A stretch of DNA of 64,000 nucleotides. Origin: Bacteroidales bacterium UBA4893. Lineage in GTDB: Bacteria > Bacteroidota > Bacteroidia > Bacteroidales > P3. Shown one piece after another: positions 18,259 through 26,260 of the stretch. Position numbers and translations under genes: made by a program. The notes below the pieces were generated by a model that searched no databases, was not told the DNA's origin, and saw only the letters and a list, made by a program, of their open reading frames with translations. Location: the NCBI GenBank assembly GCA_002399025.1, contig DHCV01000035.1:55637-119636 (forward strand). The letters are read 5' to 3'. Numbering within the stretch: the stretch's first letter is position 1; each line of letters begins with the position of its first letter.

Positions 18259-18813
18259 ATGGCAAGAGTACAATTGATTGAATTTAATGAAAAGCAATAC
18301 CAGAAATCTTGGTGGAAATGGTTGCTTATGATTGGTATGGACTTAATGTTTGTTGTTGGGACTATTATGCAGATTGGCCATGGAAGGTCTTTTGGCAATA
18401 GTCCAATGAGCGACACTATGTTGATTATTCTTACTTTTTTTATTATTCTTTTATCAATTGTTCTTTTGTCAAGTTATCTTCAAACTTATATTAATGATGA
18501 AGGTGTATATATTAAATATTTCCCTTTTCATCTAAAATATAAATTTTTTAGTTGGGAGAGTATTGAATCGGCAAAGGTAAGAAGCTATAATCCTTTATTG
18601 GAATTTGGAGGATGGGGAATTAAAAGATCTAAATTGCGTTTTAATAATTTTAGACTTGCAATTAAAAGCAGCATTTGTTATACCGTTTCGGGATCTAATG
18701 GCTTGGAGCTTATTTTAAAAAATGGTAAAAAGGTTATGATTGGTACTCATTCTCCTAATACTTTGGATGAAACTCTTAATAAATTATCAAAGAAAGGAAG
18801 AATTGATGGCTAA
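18259..18813 (+). CDS. Membrane protein with PH-like cytosolic domain
   Basis: The 184-residue product has two transmembrane helices (about residues 22-42 and 56-76). A beta-rich cytosolic domain follows with YFPFHLKYKFFSWESIESAKV, then LELILKNGKKVMIGT, which is the strand pattern of bacterial PH-like (bPH) domains. It lies between the SPFH and RHH genes and shares eight bases with the latter. The likely role is structural or regulatory at the membrane with the SPFH protein; no enzymatic residues are seen. Confidence 0.7.
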   Translation: MARVQLIEFNEKQYQKSWWKWLLMIGMDLMFVVGTIMQIGHGRSFGNSPMSDTMLIILTFFIILLSIVLLSSYLQTYINDEGVYIKYFPFHLKYKFFSWESIESAKVRSYNPLLEFGGWGIKRSKLRFNNFRLAIKSSICYTVSGSNGLELILKNGKKVMIGTHSPNTLDETLNKLSKKGRIDG

Positions 18814-18973
18814 GAAAGAACAGGCTACAAAGAGTTTTCTATTGAGATTGGACGCTGAAACTATGGAAGCTATTGAAAAATGGGCTTCGGATGAGTTCAG
18901 AAGTGTTAATGGTCAAATATTATATATTATTGACAATGCATTAAAGAAAGAAAAAAGATTAAAAAAGAAATGA
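18806..18973 (+). CDS. Arc/MetJ-like ribbon-helix-helix DNA-binding protein
   Basis: The 55-residue protein MAKKEQATKS... has the RHH layout. A single beta strand (SFLLRLD, residues 10-16) would insert in the major groove. It is followed by helix A (AETMEAIEKWASDEF) and helix B (SVNGQILYIIDNALKKEK). The ATG at 18806 overlaps the previous gene by eight bases, giving translational coupling; a longer frame opening at 18740 is an artefact of the upstream gene. RHH dimers bind short dyads, so it may autoregulate the operon through the inverted repeat at 17241-17269. No toxin partner is apparent. Confidence 0.85.
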   Translation: MAKKEQATKSFLLRLDAETMEAIEKWASDEFRSVNGQILYIIDNALKKEKRLKKK

Positions 18974-18981
18974 TTTTTTTG

Positions 18982-19011
18982 AGGCAACTTACACATTAAG
19001 TTGCCTTTTTT
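18982..19011 (+). terminator. Rho-independent terminator of the SPFH operon
   Basis: A perfect ten-base stem AGGCAACTTA (18982-18991) pairs with TAAGTTGCCT (18997-19006) around a five-base loop, followed by T5. It starts nine bases after the RHH stop. Confidence 0.92.
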
Positions 19012-19063
19012 ATTACTTTTGTGCACTTTAGAAATATTTATATAATCAAAACTATTTTCTTTT

Positions 19064-20428
19064 ATGGAACAATTAGAATCTTTTTTCTCTGCTCTTAGTG
19101 GGTTTTTGTGGGGATGGCCAATGATTATTCTTCTTTTTGGCACTCATATTTTTATGACTATTCGTCTTAAGTTTCCTCAGTTACAAATTTTCAAAGCAAT
19201 TAAGCTTTCTTTCACAAAGGACAAAAACTCAAATGGGGATGTTTCTCAGTTTGGAGCTTTAATGACTGCTTTGGCTGCAACAATTGGTATTGGTAACATT
19301 ATTGGAGTTGGAACTGCTGTTTCTTTGGGTGGTCCTGGAGCTGTTTTGTGGTGTTGGCTAACGGGAGTTTTGGGAATTGCAACAAAGTATTCAGAAGGTT
19401 TGCTCGCTGTTAAGTATAGAGAAAAGACTCAAGATGGGAGGATGTTAGGAGGCCCTATGTATGCTATTGAAAAGGGTTTAGGAATGAAATGGCTTGCTGT
19501 TTTGTTTTGCATTTTTACTGTTTTTGCTTCCTTTGGGATAGGCAATGGAGTTCAATCGAAAGCTATTGCAGATAGTTTATTTATATCTTACGATATTCCT
19601 CATTTTGCAACAGGAATTGTTGAAGTTGTGTTGGTAATCTTGGTTATTTTCTTTGGCGTGAAAGCAATTGCAAAGGTTTGTGGGAGATTAGTTCCTTTTA
19701 TGGCGATATTTTATATTATTGGATGTATTACAATTCTAATTATGAATTGGAATTTCTTGGATGAAACCATAATTCTAATTTTTAAATCAGCTTTTTCTCC
19801 TCAAGCTGCTGGTGCTGGTTTTGTTGGAGGAACTGTTATGATGGCTGCAAGATATGGTATTGCTCGTGGTCTTTTCTCCAATGAAAGTGGCTTAGGCTCT
19901 GCTCCAATAATTGCTGCAGCTGCTAAAACACGCAATAGTGTTCGTCAAGCATTAGTTTCTTCAACAGGTACTTTTTGGGATACTGTTGTTGTTTGTGCTC
20001 TTACTGGATTAGTTATTGTTAGTTCTGTCATTGCGTACCCCGATATTAATGCATCAGAAACTGTTCATCTTACTCAAAAGGCATTTTCAAAATTGCCATA
20101 TATAGGAAATCTCTTTTTAAATATTAGCATTATTACTTTTGCTTTCTCTACAATACTTGGATGGAGTTATTATGGTGAAAAAGCAATAGAATATTTAGGA
20201 GGCAAAAAGACAATAATATACTATAGATTGACTTGGGTCGTTATTGTTTTTATAGGAGCTGTTATCAATCTTGATTTGGTTTGGAATATATCTGACACAA
20301 TGAATGCAATGATGGCAATCCCTAATTTAATTTCCGTGCTTTTACTTTCGGGAGTAATTGTTAAGGAGACAAAGAAGTATCTTTGGGATAAAAAATTAAA
20401 TGAATATGATACAGATTGTGAATTATAA
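19064..20428 (+). CDS. Alanine/glycine:cation symporter, AGCS family
   Basis: This 454-residue polytopic inner-membrane protein belongs to the sodium:alanine symporter family, importing alanine or glycine with Na+ or H+. Hallmarks are GALMTALAATIGIGNIIGVG, GGPGAVLWCWLTG, the loop GRMLGGPMYAIEKGLG and the later NESGLGSAPIIAAAAKT. About ten transmembrane helices are visible. It is followed by a lipoprotein gene 21 bases downstream. Together with fhs and the aminotransferase farther along, it fits an amino-acid-consuming lifestyle, but that is inference. Confidence 0.93.
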   Translation: MEQLESFFSALSGFLWGWPMIILLFGTHIFMTIRLKFPQLQIFKAIKLSFTKDKNSNGDVSQFGALMTALAATIGIGNIIGVGTAVSLGGPGAVLWCWLTGVLGIATKYSEGLLAVKYREKTQDGRMLGGPMYAIEKGLGMKWLAVLFCIFTVFASFGIGNGVQSKAIADSLFISYDIPHFATGIVEVVLVILVIFFGVKAIAKVCGRLVPFMAIFYIIGCITILIMNWNFLDETIILIFKSAFSPQAAGAGFVGGTVMMAARYGIARGLFSNESGLGSAPIIAAAAKTRNSVRQALVSSTGTFWDTVVVCALTGLVIVSSVIAYPDINASETVHLTQKAFSKLPYIGNLFLNISIITFAFSTILGWSYYGEKAIEYLGGKKTIIYYRLTWVVIVFIGAVINLDLVWNISDTMNAMMAIPNLISVLLLSGVIVKETKKYLWDKKLNEYDTDCEL

Positions 20429-20449
20429 TCAATAAAACTTAAAATAAAT

Positions 20450-21181
20450 ATGAATAAAAAATCAACTCTTTATATTGTAACAATAGTTTCTCTTTCTTTT
20501 TTAATTTTCTCATGCAATAAGAAAGAAGATAACAATATTAAAATCACAAAATATGATGTTAAGGAAACTTACTATATGCCAGAGATTTTTGGATTAAGTG
20601 GTTATAATATTAAAGATACTGTTAACGAAATTTATGGAGGACTTCTTTTCCCAATTAGCAGAACCAAAACTAACGAGATAAACGTTAGCCCAATTGAGAA
20701 GAGTATTGGTTCTCAAATGCAGAGTTTTGTTGATGAAATTAAGGAAAGAAACTCTAAGAAAAAGGTTGAAGGAAAGAATTTTATTGAGATTCGTCCTACC
20801 TATTTTATTTTGTATGACGACCATATTTATAGTTGTTTGATTAAGAAAACCACTTGTTTTGCAAATGAAGACACAATAAAGGACTACTACACTTTACTTT
20901 ACGACTATAGGGAAGAAGCAATTCTTGGGTTTGATGATATTTTCTCTATTGGTGATACTAATTTTAAAAGTTTTATTTCTCTTTTCCCAAATGAAATGTC
21001 AATAAAATCCCTTGCTGACCTAAAGAAAACAGATTTTAATATTGAAACAGATTCAATTGCATTTAATGTTAATAAGAATAAAGCGGATAATCAAATTCTT
21101 AAAAATCAATTTAAGCAAAGTATTGAGGTTCTACGTCCTTTCTTCAAAAACAAAAATCAATTCATAAAGAGTAAAAAATAA
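20450..21181 (+). CDS. Lipoprotein, DUF3298/RsiV-like C-terminus
   Basis: The 243-residue product has a lipobox ending at Cys22 (LIFSCNKKE). Its central and C-terminal part (FIEIRPTYFILYDDHIYSC, then YTLLYDYREEAILGFDDIFSIGD) resembles the DUF4163/DUF3298 pair found in RsiV-type and related envelope proteins: a strand-rich domain followed by a LDDLF-like motif. Function is unknown. It sits between the symporter and GH25 genes, all in one direction with gaps of 21-30 bases. Lipoprotein status is secure, domain assignment tentative. Confidence 0.65.
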   Translation: MNKKSTLYIVTIVSLSFLIFSCNKKEDNNIKITKYDVKETYYMPEIFGLSGYNIKDTVNEIYGGLLFPISRTKTNEINVSPIEKSIGSQMQSFVDEIKERNSKKKVEGKNFIEIRPTYFILYDDHIYSCLIKKTTCFANEDTIKDYYTLLYDYREEAILGFDDIFSIGDTNFKSFISLFPNEMSIKSLADLKKTDFNIETDSIAFNVNKNKADNQILKNQFKQSIEVLRPFFKNKNQFIKSKK

Positions 21182-21211
21182 CTCTTCCATTAGCTTTATC
21201 AATAATAATCA

Positions 21212-21985
21212 ATGAAAAAGAAGACAAAGAAAAGATTGAATAGATGGATATTAATCTTTGTATTAATCCTTATTTCAGCTTTCTTAACATATTACTTCTA
21301 TAATAATCTTAAGGACTATTATCAGAGTTATTATGAATGTGAAGGGGTGAGGATTGATAAGAAGAAATATCCTGTGATTGGGATTGATGTTTCTTCACAT
21401 CAAGATGAGATTGATTGGACAAAAGTTATGGAGAACAATGTAAAGTTTGCGTTTATTAAGGCAACCGAAGGAACAAATTTCGTTGATAAGAGATATAAGG
21501 AAAACTATCTTGGAGCAAAGAAAAATGGGATATTGGTTGGAGCATATCATTTCTTTAGGTTTGGGACATCGGGTAAGGCTCAGGCAACAAACTTTATGAA
21601 TCAAGTTGCTGTTGAGAACTTAGACCTCCCTCCTGTTTTGGATGTTGAAAGGCATGGGAACTATTTCTCCTTTTCGAAGGTTGACCAAATAAGAATAGAG
21701 ATACAAAACTTCCTAATGGAGATTGAGAGCAACTATAATCTCAAACCCATAATCTATACTAATTTAGAGGGCTATAAAGACTATATTGAGGGACATTTTG
21801 ACGATTATGAAATTTGGATATGTCGCATTTGTACTGAACCAAATAATAGCCATTGGACATTTTGGCAATATTCCCACAAGGGAAGAATTGATGGAATTGA
21901 GGGCAAGGTTGATTTAAACACATTTAATGGTAATATTGATGAGTTTATTGATTACGTTAATCAATTTAAAGAATTACAAAAATGA
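21212..21985 (+). CDS. GH25 lysozyme-like muramidase, membrane anchored
   Basis: The 257-residue protein has a basic N-terminus and one transmembrane helix (about residues 13-31), then a GH25 barrel. The first strand holds GIDVSSHQDEIDW with the conserved Asp. FAFIKATEGTNFVD and GAYHFFRFG follow, then the catalytic LPPVLDVE with the Asp/Glu pair. WTFWQYSHKGRIDGIEGKVDLN closes the barrel. It should hydrolyse the glycan strands of peptidoglycan in the periplasm. Its TGA overlaps the next gene's ATG by four bases. Confidence 0.92.
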   Translation: MKKKTKKRLNRWILIFVLILISAFLTYYFYNNLKDYYQSYYECEGVRIDKKKYPVIGIDVSSHQDEIDWTKVMENNVKFAFIKATEGTNFVDKRYKENYLGAKKNGILVGAYHFFRFGTSGKAQATNFMNQVAVENLDLPPVLDVERHGNYFSFSKVDQIRIEIQNFLMEIESNYNLKPIIYTNLEGYKDYIEGHFDDYEIWICRICTEPNNSHWTFWQYSHKGRIDGIEGKVDLNTFNGNIDEFIDYVNQFKELQK

Positions 21986-22929
21986 AAGTACTAATCATTG
22001 ACTCAGCTCATAGGGTGCTGATAGATAATTTGAAGGACGCAGGATTTGAGATTGTTCACGAGCCAGAGTTTGAAAGAGAAGATATTCTTAGAGAAATCGA
22101 GGATTATGATGTGATTATTGTAAGGAGCAAGATTATTATTGATAAGGAAGTCATAGACAAGGCAATTAAGCTAAAATGTATTGCTCGAGTTGGGGCAGGA
22201 ATGGATGCAATTGATGTTGAGTATGCTGAAAAGAAAGGGATTAAATGTCTTAATTCTCCAGAAGGAAATCGTGATGCTGTTGGAGAACATGCCTTAGGAA
22301 TGCTTTTAAGTCTTTTTAATAAAATTTCAATTGCCGACCATCAAGTCAGGAAAGGTATTTGGAAAAGAGAAGAAAATAGGGGTTTGGAGATTAAAGGAAA
22401 GACTATAGGGCTAATTGGATATGGAAATATGGGAAATGCTTTTGCCCAAAGACTGACTGGATTTGATTGTAGGGTTTTAGCCTACGATAAATATAAGACA
22501 AACTATTCTAATCAATTCGCACAAGAAGTTTCTTTAGAAACAATCTTCAAAGAAACGGATATTCTTTCTCTTCATGTTCCACTAACAGAAGAAACAAAAT
22601 ATATGGTTGATAATGCCTTTATTTCAAACTTTCAAAAGCCAATTTACCTAATCAACACTTCAAGAGGGAAGGTTGTTAGGACAATGGATTTGACCCAAAA
22701 AATTAAGGAAGGTAAGATATTGGGGGCATGCTTAGATGTTTTGGAATATGAAGAATTTACTTGTGAGTTATGCCCAAAGGACAATATACCACAAGACCTT
22801 ATTGACCTACTTCAAATGCCTAATACTATCTTTTCTCCACATATTGCTGGCTGGACTGTGGAATCATACTATAAGCTCGCCTACAACCTATCTCAAAAGA
22901 TAATTCAAACCCTTAAAGCCACTGAATAA
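21982..22929 (+). CDS. D-isomer specific 2-hydroxyacid dehydrogenase (SerA-like)
   Basis: This 315-residue NAD-dependent dehydrogenase has the two-domain fold: substrate domain at both ends and a Rossmann core with GLIGYGNMGNAFAQRL (residues ~140-155). Catalytic Arg lies in NTSRGKVV, Glu follows the CLDVLEYE strand and the His is in SPHIAGWT. Short form without an ACT domain. It could be a phosphoglycerate dehydrogenase or a general 2-hydroxyacid reductase. Coupled to the GH25 gene by an ATGA overlap, although a functional link is unclear. Confidence 0.88.
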   Translation: MKVLIIDSAHRVLIDNLKDAGFEIVHEPEFEREDILREIEDYDVIIVRSKIIIDKEVIDKAIKLKCIARVGAGMDAIDVEYAEKKGIKCLNSPEGNRDAVGEHALGMLLSLFNKISIADHQVRKGIWKREENRGLEIKGKTIGLIGYGNMGNAFAQRLTGFDCRVLAYDKYKTNYSNQFAQEVSLETIFKETDILSLHVPLTEETKYMVDNAFISNFQKPIYLINTSRGKVVRTMDLTQKIKEGKILGACLDVLEYEEFTCELCPKDNIPQDLIDLLQMPNTIFSPHIAGWTVESYYKLAYNLSQKIIQTLKATE

Positions 22930-22970
22930 TTTATCCCTTGAATTGAGTAAAAAATTCAATTCTAATCTTA

Positions 22971-23007
22971 GTAAATTAAAACGAAGAGTTAGTAAATTAA
23001 AACAAGG
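22971..23007. repeat. Pair of GTAAATTAAAAC(GAAG/AAGG) repeat units
   Basis: GTAAATTAAAACGAAG at 22971-22986 and GTAAATTAAAACAAGG at 22992-23007 are two near-identical 16-base units five bases apart. The same pair occurs near 17070-17130 and, inverted, at 45172-45270, always between genes. They show no open frame and no dyad inside the unit. Confidence 0.75.
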
Positions 23008-23053
23008 ATTTAATTAGGAGTAAAGCAGTAAAAATTTAATTTTAATTTTTTGC

Positions 23054-23140
23054 GGAGAGTAAGAGATTCGAACTCTTGAAAGCCTTTTGAGCTTTACGCA
23101 CTTTCCAGGCGCGCTCCTTCAACCACTCGGACAACTCTCC
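23054..23140 (-). tRNA. tRNA-Ser (anticodon GGA)
   Basis: Read on the minus strand, the 87-base molecule folds as a class II tRNA. The acceptor stem is GGAGAGT/ACTCTCC with G discriminator. The D-arm region carries GAGTGGTTGAAGGAGC. The anticodon loop CTGGAAA holds GGA, a long variable arm reads AAAGCTCAAAAGGCTTT, and the T-arm carries GTTCGAATC. The 3' CCA is not encoded. The large variable arm and GGA anticodon identify a serine tRNA reading UCC/UCU. No integrase or att-like duplication is visible nearby. Confidence 0.96.
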
Positions 23141-23182
23141 TATTAATTGTTTTTTTATATTCAGAATTAGAACCTTTAGGAT

Positions 23183-24121
23183 TTATTCCTTCTCTTGTTC
23201 TACTTCTTTTCCTTTTTCCATTTCTATGCCCTTTTCCTTAGAGGGTGCAAAAATAGGTAAATTTACTTTCATAAACGTATTTGGAAGCGAAGTTTCTATC
23301 TTTAATTTTTTCCCTGTGGCTGGATGTTGGAGTTCAATCTTTGTGCAATAGAACTTCAACCAATTAGCTGACAATTGCTTAACTCCAAATCGCATATCCC
23401 CAACAATCGGATTTCCTATATGACTTAAAATAAATCGGGTTTGTAGTGGAAAATAGGTTTGAGGATTAATTAGAATATGGGTATAGGTGTCAAAATTTTC
23501 TATCGTAGTGTATTTAATTGAACATAGTTGAGCGCCTTCGGTTTGGGGTTTTTCAAGAAATATTCTATTCTTTGTGCCTTTCTTTAACCAAAGACTTAGC
23601 TTGTCGTTCTTGTGTTTGGGCTTGCCAGCAACAATTGCGTTATACTCTCTCTTGGAAAGTGAAAAGTTTTTCTTAAGTGTTTCCTGACTCTTTTTTGTTT
23701 TGGCAAATATGCAAACTCCTGCTTCATCTCCTTGTGGCTCATGAACAATAAACAAATTTTGCCTAACACCCCATTTCCTTTTAACATAACTCTTGGTTAG
23801 AGAAAAAAGAGATTTTACCCTCTCGTTTGGACTTGCATCAACATTGACTCCAGAGGGCTTGATTACTGCAATAAGATATTCGTCTTCATAGAGGATTGGG
23901 ACGTCTGTTTTCTCTTTCGCAATATGACTTCCTCCCGAATATTTGGTGTATTCAATGATTTCTCCCTTTCCAACCATATATTCTGGACTCTTAATAACTG
24001 CATCTCGGTGTGAGATTGAACCATAAATTATCATCTTCTTAGCCTTTGAAACAGAAATCTCGGGAAAGGTTTCCAATACCAAATTAAGTAAGGATATATT
24101 CTCTTTTGCTGTAATTTTCAT
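23183..24121 (-). CDS. RluA-family pseudouridine synthase homologue with degenerate active site
   Basis: This 312-residue protein retains the RluA layout. An S4-like RNA-binding region covers residues 1-60 (SKAKKMIIYGSISHRDAVI), then a catalytic-fold domain (PILYEDEYLIAVIKPSGVNV ... KREYNAIVAG ... SHIGNPIVGDMRFGV). The catalytic HRLD motif is replaced: IVHEPQGDEAGVCIFAKT stands where IVHRLDRDTSG should be, so the nucleophilic Asp is Gln. The later NQIRVHM segment is also altered (PLQTRFIL). It may be an inactive RNA-binding paralogue. I prefer the ATG at 24121 over an upstream one at 24145. The C-terminus is a Lys/Glu-rich tail. Confidence 0.85.
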   Translation of the reverse strand: MKITAKENISLLNLVLETFPEISVSKAKKMIIYGSISHRDAVIKSPEYMVGKGEIIEYTKYSGGSHIAKEKTDVPILYEDEYLIAVIKPSGVNVDASPNERVKSLFSLTKSYVKRKWGVRQNLFIVHEPQGDEAGVCIFAKTKKSQETLKKNFSLSKREYNAIVAGKPKHKNDKLSLWLKKGTKNRIFLEKPQTEGAQLCSIKYTTIENFDTYTHILINPQTYFPLQTRFILSHIGNPIVGDMRFGVKQLSANWLKFYCTKIELQHPATGKKLKIETSLPNTFMKVNLPIFAPSKEKGIEMEKGKEVEQEKE

Positions 24122-24195
24122 CAATAAAAATCTTATAATTTGCAAAAGTACATTTTTTATTTTAATTTCGCAGCTTGTTACTAAAATAGAATAAT

Positions 24196-24906
24196 ATGTC
24201 TATATCAATACAAAACCTTACTAAGCTTTACAATGAACAAAAGGCTTTAGATAATGTTACATTAGAAATTAATAAGGGAGAAATTGTTGGGCTTCTTGGT
24301 CCAAATGGTGCTGGGAAAAGTACGATGATGAAGATAATAACCTGCTTTATTCCCCCAACACAAGGAAATGTTAAGGTATGCGGATACGATATTTTTGATA
24401 ATCCTATGGAGGTTAGAAAGAAAATAGGTTATCTTCCTGAGCATAATCCTTTGTATTTGGATATGTATGTTAGAGAGTTTCTTGATTTCATTGCTGGAAT
24501 TCATGGTTTGGGAAAACAAAAGAAGGAGAGAATTGAACAAATGGTTGAGATGACTGGACTAACAAAGGAAGTGAACAAAAAAATTGGTACACTTTCAAAG
24601 GGATATCGTCAAAGAGTTGGGATTGCTCAAGCAATGATTCATGACCCTGAAGTTTTGATTCTTGATGAACCAACCTCTGGCTTAGACCCTAACCAATTGG
24701 TTGAGGTTAGAGATTTGATTAAAAATGCTGGTAAAGATAAAACTGTTCTGCTTTCCACTCACATTATGCAAGAGGTTGAAGCTGTTTGTGATAGAACAAT
24801 AATCATTAATAACGGACAAGTTGTTGCAGATGACAATACAAAACATTTAGCCTCTGGACAAAGTTTGGAAACAATATTTAGGAAAATTACTCAGGGCATT
24901 CAATAG
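24196..24906 (+). CDS. gldA: ABC transporter ATP-binding protein, GldA-like
   Basis: The 236-residue ATPase has Walker A GPNGAGKST (near residue 35), the signature LSKGYRQRVGIAQAM, Walker B VLILDEPTSGLDP and the switch His in LLSTHIMQEVEAV. Sequence around GYLPEHNPLYLDMYVREFL is typical of GldA, the ATPase working with GldF/GldG in Bacteroidota. Permease partners are not adjacent. The role in gliding is established only in gliding flavobacteria; in Bacteroidales it is probably an envelope or polysaccharide export ATPase. Confidence 0.85.
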   Translation: MSISIQNLTKLYNEQKALDNVTLEINKGEIVGLLGPNGAGKSTMMKIITCFIPPTQGNVKVCGYDIFDNPMEVRKKIGYLPEHNPLYLDMYVREFLDFIAGIHGLGKQKKERIEQMVEMTGLTKEVNKKIGTLSKGYRQRVGIAQAMIHDPEVLILDEPTSGLDPNQLVEVRDLIKNAGKDKTVLLSTHIMQEVEAVCDRTIIINNGQVVADDNTKHLASGQSLETIFRKITQGIQ

Positions 24907-24999
24907 CCAAAAGGTCATTTAGCCATTGCCTTAAGCCGTTTTTCAAATATAAAATAATAAAAATCAAGATAAAAACTTTCTTAACTCAAATATTAATTC

Positions 25000-25007
25000 T
25001 AACTTTG
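25000..25007 (+). promoter_or_regulatory. -7 promoter element upstream of gap
   Basis: TAACTTTG fits the Bacteroidota -7 consensus TAnnTTTG and is followed by C, 62 bases before the gap start codon. No exact -33 TTTG is apparent at standard spacing. Confidence 0.5.
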
Positions 25008-25068
25008 CAATTCAATTCGTAATTGAAAAAATTAATAATATTTATTAATCAAATAAATCAAAATTGAA

Positions 25069-26076
25069 ATGGTAAAGATAGCAATCAATGGATTTGGACG
25101 TATCGGAAGGATTTCTTTCAGAAACATTCAATCTAAAAACAACTTGGAAGTTGTTGCAATTAATGACCTAACAGATGCTGCAACCCTTGCACACCTACTA
25201 AAGTATGATTCAGTTCATGGTCGTTTTAATGGAGAAGTTCATGCAGAAGGTGAATACCTTGTTGTAAATGGAAAGAAGATTAGGGTTTTTGCAGAAAAAG
25301 ATCCTGAAAACCTTCCTTGGAAAGAGTTAGGAATTGACATAGTAATTGAGTCAACAGGAATTTTCCGCAATAAAGAAAAAATGGGTAAACATATTACTGC
25401 AGGAGCAAAGAAAGTTATTTTGACAGTTCCAGCAGACAAACCAGAAGATGTTGATGCAACAGTAGTTCTTGGAGTAAATGACAATATCCTAACAAAGGAC
25501 ATGACTTGTATTTCCAATGCATCTTGCACAACTAACTGTTTGGCTCCAGTTGCAAAGGTATTAAATGATAAGTTTGGAATTAAGAGAGGACTAATGAACA
25601 CTGTTCACTCCTACACCAACGACCAACATATATTAGATCTTCCTCACAAAGATCTTCGTAGAGCAAGAGCAGCAGCAGTTTCAATTATCCCAACCTCAAC
25701 AGGAGCAGCTAAAGCTGTAGGTTTAGTTATCCCAGAGCTTAAAGGAAAACTTGATGGGTTCTCAATGAGAGTTCCTACCTCCGATGGTTCTGTTGTTGAC
25801 CTAACAGTAGAACTTGAAAAGAATGTTACTAAGGAAGAAATCAATGCTGCAATGAAAGAAGCAGCTCAGGGTTCAATGAAAGGTATTTTGGAATATACTG
25901 AAGACCCAATCGTAAGTTGCGACATTATTGGTAATCCATATTCTTCTATCTTTGATTCAAAACTTACAATGGTACTTGAAGGAAACATGGTGAAAGTTGT
26001 ATCTTGGTATGACAATGAAAACGGATATTCAAACAGAGTTTGTGATTTGGCTGAAAGATTAGCAAAACTAATCTAA
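25069..26076 (+). CDS. gap: Glyceraldehyde-3-phosphate dehydrogenase
   Basis: This 335-residue glycolytic enzyme oxidises glyceraldehyde 3-phosphate to 1,3-bisphosphoglycerate with NAD. It starts with the Rossmann INGFGRIGR motif and contains the catalytic SNASCTTNCLAPV with the nucleophilic Cys. SIIPTSTGAAKAV and the terminal SWYDNENGYSNRV follow. Length and motifs are canonical for type I GAPDH. It is a single-gene unit with its own promoter and terminator. Confidence 0.98.
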   Translation: MVKIAINGFGRIGRISFRNIQSKNNLEVVAINDLTDAATLAHLLKYDSVHGRFNGEVHAEGEYLVVNGKKIRVFAEKDPENLPWKELGIDIVIESTGIFRNKEKMGKHITAGAKKVILTVPADKPEDVDATVVLGVNDNILTKDMTCISNASCTTNCLAPVAKVLNDKFGIKRGLMNTVHSYTNDQHILDLPHKDLRRARAAAVSIIPTSTGAAKAVGLVIPELKGKLDGFSMRVPTSDGSVVDLTVELEKNVTKEEINAAMKEAAQGSMKGILEYTEDPIVSCDIIGNPYSSIFDSKLTMVLEGNMVKVVSWYDNENGYSNRVCDLAERLAKLI

Positions 26077-26112
26077 TACTTTCTCAGAAAATTAAACAAC
26101 CATAATAATTGG

Positions 26113-26152
26113 AATGGGAGCAATACTTAATTGTGTTGTTCCCATTTTTTTG
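26113..26152 (+). terminator. Rho-independent terminator after gap
   Basis: AATGGGAGCAATAC (26113-26126) pairs with GTGTTGTTCCCATT (26133-26146) apart from three mismatches or wobbles, followed by T-rich sequence, 36 bases after the gap stop. Confidence 0.8.
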
Positions 26153-26260
26153 TGTAATTTGTTAAGGAAGTTATAAATATTATTTCTTCAAGAATTAATT
26201 ATCTTACAATAAAAACTATTATTTGTAGTTGTATATTTATAAACTAAACATAAAAAAGAA

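Noticed and set aside
18259..18973. Toxin-antitoxin pair formed by the PH-like membrane protein and RHH protein
   Set aside because: The upstream partner is a two-helix membrane protein with a PH-like domain in an SPFH operon and shows no toxin motif.
23054..23140. Integration site at tRNA-Ser
   Set aside because: No integrase, no repeated tRNA 3' end and no change in gene content on either side.
26153..26260. Riboswitch upstream of fhs
   Set aside because: Only about 100 bases of AT-rich sequence with no conserved paired core or recognised aptamer elements.
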